Assembly (NCBI GenBank): GCA_016758965.1
Contig: JAEPRB010000565.1
Span: forward strand, 1-13,409
Source: Circinella minor
Taxonomy: Eukaryota > Mucoromycota > Mucoromycetes > Mucorales > Lichtheimiaceae
Length of the DNA: 13,409 nt
Direction: 5' to 3'
In this document: positions 9,224 through 13,409 of the stretch, one piece after another
Numbering within the stretch: the first letter of the stretch is position 1
How the letters are laid out: every line of letters begins with the position of its first letter
Made by a program: the position numbers and the translations under genes
The notes under the pieces: model-generated
What the model saw: only the letters and a program-made list of their open reading frames with translations
What the model was told of the DNA's origin: nothing
Database searches by the model: none

Positions 9224-9464
9224 TCTCTTTTATTATTATAATACATATACAAAAAAAAAAAAGGATATTTTTTTTTTTTTTTACCTCACGCCATGAAGAT
9301 GGTCGTCTGGATCCAGCATGCTTTACAAGCAAATGACTAACACGTACTCTTTCAGTGTCATTAGCAACAGGTGCATCCCATTGACTTTCTTTGGTTACTG
9401 TATTAAAATAATAATCCTTGTTATAAGTTCTTGAATGACGAATAACCCAATTAGCTGGTAACTC
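8895..9464 (-). CDS. ESS1: Pin1/Ess1-type peptidyl-prolyl cis-trans isomerase (WW + parvulin); first exon unresolved
   Basis: This enzyme isomerises phospho-Ser/Thr-Pro bonds; yeast Ess1 and human Pin1 act on the RNA polymerase II tail and cell-cycle proteins in the nucleus. Two exons are clear: 9464-9285 (60 codons) and 9161-8895 (88 codons plus TAA), with a 123-bp GT-AG intron joined in phase 0. The visible 148 residues start ELPANW. The WW domain covers about 1-34, with Trp6, the YYFN stretch and Trp29. The parvulin domain covers about 39-148, with His44 (SHLLVKH), the phosphate-binding SRRPSSW (Arg53/Arg54), catalytic Cys98 in [28 protein letters not shown], and His142 in [10 protein letters not shown]. 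All catalytic residues known from Pin1 are present. The linker between domains is short compared with human Pin1. Only the few residues before ELPANW are missing: a TAG acceptor at 9465-9467 shows that an upstream exon must exist. Symbol given by orthology to yeast Ess1. Confidence 0.92.
9183..9223 (-). repeat. (TC)n(CA)n microsatellite inside the Pin1 intron
   Basis: On the coding (minus) strand it reads as about 13 TC units followed by about 7 CA units, ending roughly 20 nt before the acceptor at 9162-9164. It therefore forms the polypyrimidine tract of this intron. CA and CU repeats near acceptors are known in animals to bind splicing regulators; whether they do so here is unknown. Confidence 0.75.
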
Positions 9465-9769
9465 CTATATATATAAAACATTCATTTTTTTTATTTTTTA
9501 ATAAACGTTATTTTAGATCATCAAAAGATCATTTCCTTCTTTTATTTTAAAAAATAATACCATAATAATATTTTATAACTGTTTTTTTTTTTTGAGATCT
9601 ATTCAAAAAATAAAAATAAATTAACTTTCAAAAAACATCTAGTTTTATATTTTATATTTTATTTTTCTTGCTCCTCTTTCTCTCTCATTCTTTCTCTTTT
9701 TTTTTTTACGTTTTTACGTTTTTTATTTACTTTTTATCTTTTTTTTTTTTAAATTAGATTATAACTTAC

Positions 9770-9898
9770 AGTTTGGGAAATGAGGTGTACTGTTGTTTTT
9801 TGGTTGGTGTAAGGTAATTGATTATATGGATAAATGACCGTGTTTCTGTGAATAACTTTCTTTGGGCATATATTTTTTTTTAATGTAACTCCGAGCAT
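9770..9898 (-). other. Possible first exon of the Pin1/Ess1 gene
   Basis: A strong donor (ACT|GTAAGT, cut after 9770) is in phase 0 with the acceptor at 9465-9467, implying a 305-bp intron. The exon then ends in Leu-Ile-Ser-Gln-Thr and runs straight into ELPANW. The only in-frame ATGs are at 9898 and 9940, which would add 43 or 57 residues of atypical sequence before the WW domain. Family members usually have only a few residues there, and ISQT-ELPANW resembles a normal N-terminus with ATT where ATG is expected. Start therefore uncertain. Confidence 0.35.
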
Positions 9899-9940
9899 AA
9901 TTTTTGCACCATAGTAACAAAAACATGCATACACAATCAA

Positions 9941-10788
9941 AATAATGGATTTTTTTTTTTTTTTTTTACTTTGGATTATCTTTTAATCCTTCTTTTCTTT
10001 TATTGAAATTGAAAGAAAAATCGGGGTGGGAAGGAAAAGACAATTTACTTGATAGATATTACATAATCATATGTATATGTAATTTCATGGTCTTTGTTTT
10101 TTTTTTTTTTTGGGCCATATGAATTCATAATTATTATGGTTTGAACAACAATAAAATTATACTAGAAATGGTATTATCCTTCTGGGTAACCATATTATAT
10201 ACATAATAACATTATACGTATTATAATAATCTAAATAATATATAGGTGTATATGAAAAGATGGGTATTACAAGTGTAGTATTTTATTTTGTTCATTCAAA
10301 TAAAAGAGCTTATATCAACCATTTTTTTTTTTGCCTTTGGGGCATTGTGGTCGCTTCCTTCCGGTACAATTGGATAAAGGTATATATATATATATATGTC
10401 TGTGTATGTTAATAAATATTTAAAAGATGGCTATAACTGAAAGCCCCTCAGTAAAGGGAGTAATATAGATGTTTGAGAGTTTGGTAGTAAGAAGTGCGAA
10501 GAATTAATATAATATATCTATATAGCGATAGTTAAGAAGAGATGTTTAAAATGATTAGTTATTTAAAGAAACCAACTTCATAGATGAACTTGTTGGTAAA
10601 AGTATAGTGGGTCGCATAGACTTTTTTTCGGGCGTTTGTTTGTTTGTTCGTCCTTGATCCATGATGATCTGACACTACTTAATGGTTTTTTGACGAGAGA
10701 CACTATACAATTTATAATAATGTAAAAAGTTAAATACTACTCATCACTCCATTTGATATATTGTTGTACAGAAAAAAAACACTCACTT
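9941..10788. other. Intergenic region without recognisable gene
   Basis: It lies between the 5' side of the Pin1 gene and the tail of the decayed gene to the right. It holds T runs at about 9950-9967 and 10098-10110, and an AT array at about 10381-10396. From about 10400 the homopolymer density falls and base composition becomes more even, but I find no exon with coding-like sequence and no RNA gene. It must contain the Pin1 promoter. Confidence 0.5.
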
Positions 10789-10869
10789 TCAACTGTAACA
10801 AAATGTCTCCAGCGTTCCTCTCAAAACATCCATATCATCTTTCCTTTGAGGTAAATAGCAATGATGCAT
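10789..10869 (-). pseudogene. Decayed gene: last coding-like piece
   Basis: The frame from 10869 reads MHHCYLPQRKDDMDVLRGTL and continues ETFCYS before TGA at 10789-10791. The sequence has a plausible amphipathic helix. It begins exactly at the edge of the 19-bp hairpin arm at 10870. Its link to the exon ending at 11056 is not resolved; the sequence in between is AT-rich. Confidence 0.35.
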
Positions 10870-10912
10870 GTGGATAAAGCGATATATTCGATTAATATAT
10901 CGCTTTATCCAC
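10870..10912. repeat. Perfect 19-bp inverted repeat with 5-nt loop
   Basis: GTGGATAAAGCGATATATT at 10870-10888 is the exact reverse complement of 10894-10912, with loop CGATT. A perfect 19-bp stem is unlikely by chance. It could be a hairpin-type insertion footprint, a small MITE remnant or a transcribed structure. No flanking target duplication is obvious. Confidence 0.85.
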
Positions 10913-11055
10913 TTTAGGTGTACGTACGAAGAATGAACCCTTTATATATAGGATTTAATATTTATTAGAATTGTTAATCTATCAAAAGTACCTAATACAA
11001 ATAATCACAAACAAAAAAAAAATCTATAGATATATGTGTATCTATAAGCACCAAC

Positions 11056-11269
11056 CTTGTACTAATACACCATATACTAAAAGGATCACTTATAAATCTT
11101 TCCACCATGGAGTCCAACATGATATTCATTTCAGTTGCTAATTTGATAAAATCTTGTTCATTTGTTTTTAATGGTGATTTTATTTCTACAACTGATGTTC
11201 GGATATCTTCTTCGTTAACTAAAATCGAGATGACGGATTTTGTATTTATTATAAAGTTTGGTGAATTGG
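11056..11269 (-). pseudogene. Decayed gene: C-terminal domain with an E-x-K motif
   Basis: After a TTTTAG acceptor the best frame reads NSPNFIINTKSVISILVNEE, DIRTSVVEIKSPLKTNEQDF and IKLATEMNIMLDSMVERFIS. A hydrophobic strand leading to V-E-I-K, after an earlier P-N about 24 residues before, recalls the shape of PD-(D/E)xK nuclease-like cores with Asn where Asp would be expected. That is inference from pattern only. The exon probably ends at AAG|GTTGGT after 11056. A plus-strand open frame at 11107-11343 overlaps it but is the shadow. Confidence 0.45.
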
Positions 11270-11373
11270 CTAAAATAAATTATTATGGTCAATATGATCA
11301 ACAAAGCAAACATTTCACATGTGACATAAATACTCAAAAATAAATAAGTCAGAAAAGAAATAGTATTACGTAC

Positions 11374-11678
11374 CTATCTCGTTTAGTATAAGGAATACCA
11401 TGGAAAACTCCATCAAAGATTGGTTTAATTCTATCATTAAACCAATCTTTGTCAAGGCCCGATAAGACAATCTCGTCATGGGCCTTGAATCTATATATAC
11501 ATAAAGAATAAAAGCAACTGAATATTAAAACTATCTTGAATAACATCCGAGTTACAGATCATAAAAACTTAAACAAGCCTCTTACAGATTTTCCATGATT
11601 TGTAATGTTAGCTTCACCTTTATTAGATTTTTCTTTTATCAGATTCTCGACACCTTTTAGATCTCGACGAGAGATTGC
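11374..11678 (-). pseudogene. Decayed gene: two exons before the E-x-K domain
   Basis: Exon 11678-11586 (31 codons, AISRRDLKGVENLIKEKSNK...) follows the central segment in phase 0 and ends at GTAAGA. Exon 11490-11374 (FKAHDEIVLSGLDKDWFNDR, IKPIFDGVFHGIPYTKRDR) lies between TATATAG and GTACGT. The phases of these two do not agree (0 versus 2). The second exon contains a 16-bp perfect inverted repeat covering the codons for KDWFN and KPIF. Confidence 0.45.
11414..11451. repeat. Perfect 16-bp inverted repeat inside a decayed exon
   Basis: CAAAGATTGGTTTAAT (11414-11429) pairs with ATTAAACCAATCTTTG (11436-11451) across a 6-nt loop. It sits in a coding-like exon of the minus-strand relic. A second, 9-bp pair (TCAAGGCCC 11452-11460, GGGCCTTGA 11480-11488) follows immediately. 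Confidence 0.85.
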
Positions 11679-11833
11679 CTATTGTAATGATATATAGTTA
11701 GAGCCCAAACATTATCGATTCTATATAACTTGACCATTAAGCCAGTTTGAACAAATAGATAGGCTGAAAATAATCATGTAGACAACAATATACACACCGA
11801 TTTTTAAAAAAGTATAAAAACACATGAACATAC

Positions 11834-12121
11834 CTTGCCAGAAGTAAGACAGTGATCAGAAATCTGATCACTCACGCTTTTGTACATTTCGAACTGATCA
11901 CGCTCTTCATCAATGCTTGTCAAAACATTATCACTCAAATCAAGCAATCGATTTCGAATGTCATTATATCCATCCAAGTCAAAAAAAAAAATATATGTAA
12001 TTGATAGCCAATATCTCTGATCGACTAGGTAAAGATCTATTGGTAGAATTGAATTTGTTCATACAAAAGAGTTGCGAAAAGCATTGAGTCTTGAAGATAA
12101 ATCGATTGATTTAACTTTCCA
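11834..12121 (-). pseudogene. Decayed gene: central helical segment
   Basis: The 49-codon piece 11980-11834 reads DLDGYNDIRNRLLDLSDNVL and then TSIDEERDQFEMYKSVSDQI, a charged amphipathic helix pattern, and ends at a GTATGT donor. No AG acceptor precedes it; the sequence runs from T11 straight into GAC. Further upstream, after a TAG acceptor at 12122-12124, another coding-like stretch (GKLNQSIYLQDSMLFATLLY and so on) stops at TAG 12037-12039 in a different frame. How these two pieces connected is unclear. Confidence 0.42.
11851..11872. repeat. 10-bp inverted repeat, near-palindrome
   Basis: AGTGATCAGA (11851-11860) and TCTGATCACT (11863-11872) with a 2-nt centre, within the central exon of the decayed gene. 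Further GATCA words lie nearby at about 11895. Confidence 0.7.
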
Positions 12122-12208
12122 CTATAAATAAATTTACCGTCGCTAACGTTAGAAACCAACGGGAAACCCCCCCCCCTGAATTTCTTTTTTTAAAAGAATA
12201 CTATTTAC

Positions 12209-12588
12209 CAGCAAAAAAAATTGTCAACTTCCACCCTCTTGAGAACTTTGCGAAGAAACATTTTCTTCTGAACTTTGACATGGACTTTGTCCAGTTTCTT
12301 GAGAACCCGTTTTGTGAATTATATTCATCGTCTTCTTTTTCTTCCGTGATAGCTTGTAGGCGATTATTTAGCATGTTTGTTTTTAAACTGTAATCATGCA
12401 AAGCCTGAACTTTCCTATTTAATAATGCAATGTGCTAAATTTTTTTATGGATTAGTATAATGAACGATGTTTGATGAGTCATTTAACCTAAAGACCAAAA
12501 AAAAAAAAAAAATTACCATTTGTACTTCTTTTTCAATGCTGGATGATACTTCTATCCAGCATTGTTCTCTGTTCTCAACATTTCCGAG
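12209..12588 (-). pseudogene. Decayed gene: coiled-coil exons and Ser/Gln-rich tail
   Basis: Exon 12588-12517 encodes 24 residues beginning LGNVENREQCWIEVSSSIEK and joins in phase 0 to an exon starting at 12434 (HIALLNRKVQALHDYSLKTN...). Together they give a hydrophobic heptad pattern of a coiled coil about 35 residues long, then an acidic EEKEDDE patch. After SQNG at about 12309 the original frame turns into unlikely sequence, while the +1 frame gives a Ser/Gln/Glu-rich stretch (QETGQSPCQSSEENVSSQSS) ending at TGA 12224-12226. A single-base insertion explains this best. A possible donor (CTG|GTAAAT) follows at 12208. Confidence 0.5.
12534..12564. repeat. Perfect 11-bp inverted repeat in the coiled-coil exon
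   Basis: CAATGCTGGAT (12534-12544) pairs with ATCCAGCATTG (12554-12564) across 9 nt. It is the fourth hairpin-type repeat inside the decayed gene's exons. Confidence 0.75.
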
Positions 12589-12781
12589 CTATACAGCGTT
12601 AAAAGTTGAAAGTGGGGCCATCTATCAAAAATGCGGCCATCTGATTTTGATATTAGGCTGTATCAAATGAATACGATATAAATAAAACATAATAATAATA
12701 TTTGTTACTTATTTTATGTTTATTTATATTCAAAGAAATAACTCTAGAACAAATGTAATTTTTTTTTTTTTTACCACTTAC

Positions 12782-12898
12782 CACACAGTTGTCCCAAAAC
12801 GTCAATGAATGCTTGACAATCAAGCTTGACAATCTTAGGCTCGAATTTGCATTGCCATGGCCCCATTTCGTTTAACAGCTCAAATTTGGAAATTGAGG
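12782..12898 (-). pseudogene. Decayed gene: exon with 13-bp internal duplication
   Basis: The exon reads SISKFELLNEMGPWQCKFEP and then KIVKLDCQAFIDVLGQLC to a strong GTAAGT donor. The word GCTTGACAATC occurs twice on the plus strand, 13 bp apart, inside it. With the duplication the exon ends in phase 1; with one copy it would end in phase 0, which is exactly what the next exon (12588) needs. The duplication therefore looks like the frame-breaking event. Confidence 0.5.
12811..12834. repeat. 13-bp tandem duplication
   Basis: GCTTGACAATC occurs at 12811-12821 and again at 12824-12834. The unit length is not a multiple of three, so it shifts the frame of the exon that contains it. Confidence 0.85.
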
Positions 12899-12962
12899 CT
12901 TCTTTTTTCAAAACCATAATTCATTTTTATAGCAGTGGAATTCAATGCCTTAATAAACATAC

Positions 12963-13157
12963 CCAAAATGTTCGTAATGACATGGATGGAGGTTGTTGTA
13001 AAAGTTCATCAAGATAAAATAATTTCTATTTCACTACAAAAAAAAAGGGGGGGGGCGGGTTCAAAAAATAGGTTTGTTGTCAGTTAAAAAAAAACAACCA
13101 AAGTGTTACCTTGAAGCTCTTTCCAATTCGCTAAATTTCTGTCTTTACCATTTTTTG
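12963..13157 (-). pseudogene. Decayed gene: N-terminal exon pieces
   Basis: The first piece (13157-13110, after a CAG acceptor) reads KNGKDRNLANWKELQ and ends at a GTAACA donor. The next (13033-12963, after GTAG) reads LDELLQQPPSMSLRTFW and ends at a GTATGT donor. The join is in phase, but a TAG at 13026-13028 interrupts the frame three codons into the second piece. The exons further upstream and the true start codon are not visible; a 61-nt T run begins 115 bp beyond. Confidence 0.45.
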
Positions 13158-13269
13158 CTGAATGATGATGTCAGTCTTTGAAATTCTTGCTTTAGCGCGA
13201 AATAAAGGTGGAAAATAGAAGTTTGTGAACTCTTTGTTCAAAGTTAGTGTTTTTTGTTTTATTGTCGTT

Positions 13270-13332
<63 letters not shown>

Positions 13333-13409
13333 CTTTCCCCCCCAATATTTGTTTTTTTTTTTTTCTTCATTTTTTTAAAAATGTTTTTTTTTATAATTTT
13401 TTTTTTTTT
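13158..13409. other. Low-complexity right end with a 61-nt T run
   Basis: After about 110 bases of mixed sequence there is an uninterrupted T run at 13272-13332, then C7 and more T runs to the window end. On the minus strand this is a poly(A) run upstream of the decayed gene. It may be a simple-repeat expansion or the A-tail of an element lying further right. No gene is visible. Confidence 0.7.

Larger units (their letters stand above)
10789..13157 (-). pseudogene. Decayed multi-exon gene of unknown family (coiled coil, Ser/Gln linker, E-x-K C-terminal domain)
   Basis: At least nine short coding-like pieces lie in order on the minus strand: 13157-13110, 13033-12963, 12898-12782, 12588-12517, 12434-12209, 11980-11834, 11678-11586, 11490-11374 and 11269-11056, with a last piece ending at TGA 10789-10791. 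Most are bounded by good GT-AG signals, and two consecutive junctions (12588-12517 to 12434; 11980-11834 to 11678) are in phase. The translations have balanced, non-repetitive composition, unlike the rest of the non-genic DNA. The frame is nevertheless broken: an in-frame TAG at 13026-13028, a 1-nt phase gap after 12963, a 13-bp tandem duplication at 12811-12834, a 1-nt shift near 12302-12309 followed by TGA at 12224-12226, no AG before 11980, and phase mismatches into 11490 and 11269. Presence of introns argues against a retrocopy. I suspect a fungal multicopy family but cannot name it; a live gene with a different exon structure is the alternative. Confidence 0.55.

Noticed and set aside
10430..10480. 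Possible small RNA hairpin around CCCCTCAGTAAAGGG
   Set aside because: The stem is only 3-4 bp and there is no tRNA or other known RNA signature.
11107..11343. 78-residue plus-strand open frame
   Set aside because: It lies opposite the better minus-strand sequence with the E-x-K motif; the plus-strand translation shows no such pattern.
13131..13370. 79-residue minus-strand open frame with a long Lys run
   Set aside because: It depends on the 61-nt T run for most of its length. The coding-like piece at 13110-13157 is in a different frame.

Overview
The window looks like nuclear DNA from a very AT-rich fungus, most likely an early-diverging (Mucoromycota-type) lineage. This is an inference from short GT-AG introns with GTAAGT/GTATGT donors, A/T-ending codons, a fungal-style bHLH factor rich in Gln/Asn/His, a compact WW-type Pin1/Ess1 isomerase, and intergenic DNA packed with homopolymers and microsatellites. 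I see no tRNA, rRNA, CRISPR array or recognisable transposon.

Layout. (1) 1-5425: a 5.4-kb gene-free stretch upstream of the first gene. It carries homopurine/G-tract blocks, AT microsatellites and several recurring non-AT words: GGTCATGGGT four times, clustered TACGTA/TACGTACGTAG, and TGTAAACGTT and GAGGTGTTACA twice each. It looks more like an extended regulatory region than a gene desert. (2) 5426-7054 (+): a five-exon gene for a 429-residue bHLH transcription factor whose basic region has the His/Glu/Arg pattern that reads CACGTG-type E-boxes. (3) 7055-8894: pyrimidine-rich 3' region and intergenic DNA between convergent genes. (4) 8895-9464 (-): two clear exons of a Pin1/Ess1 parvulin (WW plus PPIase domain) with all catalytic residues; the first, very short coding exon is unresolved. 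A phase-compatible donor lies at 9770, but no ATG sits where one is expected. (5) 9941-10788: nothing recognisable. (6) 10789-13157 (-): pieces of a multi-exon gene not predicted by simple ORF calling. At least nine short exons have good splice signals and non-repetitive coding sequence, but the frame is broken by a nonsense codon, a 13-bp tandem duplication, 1-nt shifts and a missing acceptor. I read it as a pseudogene of a (probably lineage-specific, multicopy) family with a coiled coil, a Ser/Gln-rich linker and a C-terminal domain with an E-x-K motif. Several near-perfect inverted repeats lie in or beside its exons. (7) 13158-13409: low-complexity sequence with a 61-nt T run.

The bHLH and Pin1 genes are convergent and not obviously linked in function, although Pin1-type isomerases act on phosphorylated Ser/Thr-Pro sites of the kind present in the bHLH protein's tail. 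The most novel material is the decayed gene at the right end and the repeated words upstream of the bHLH gene.
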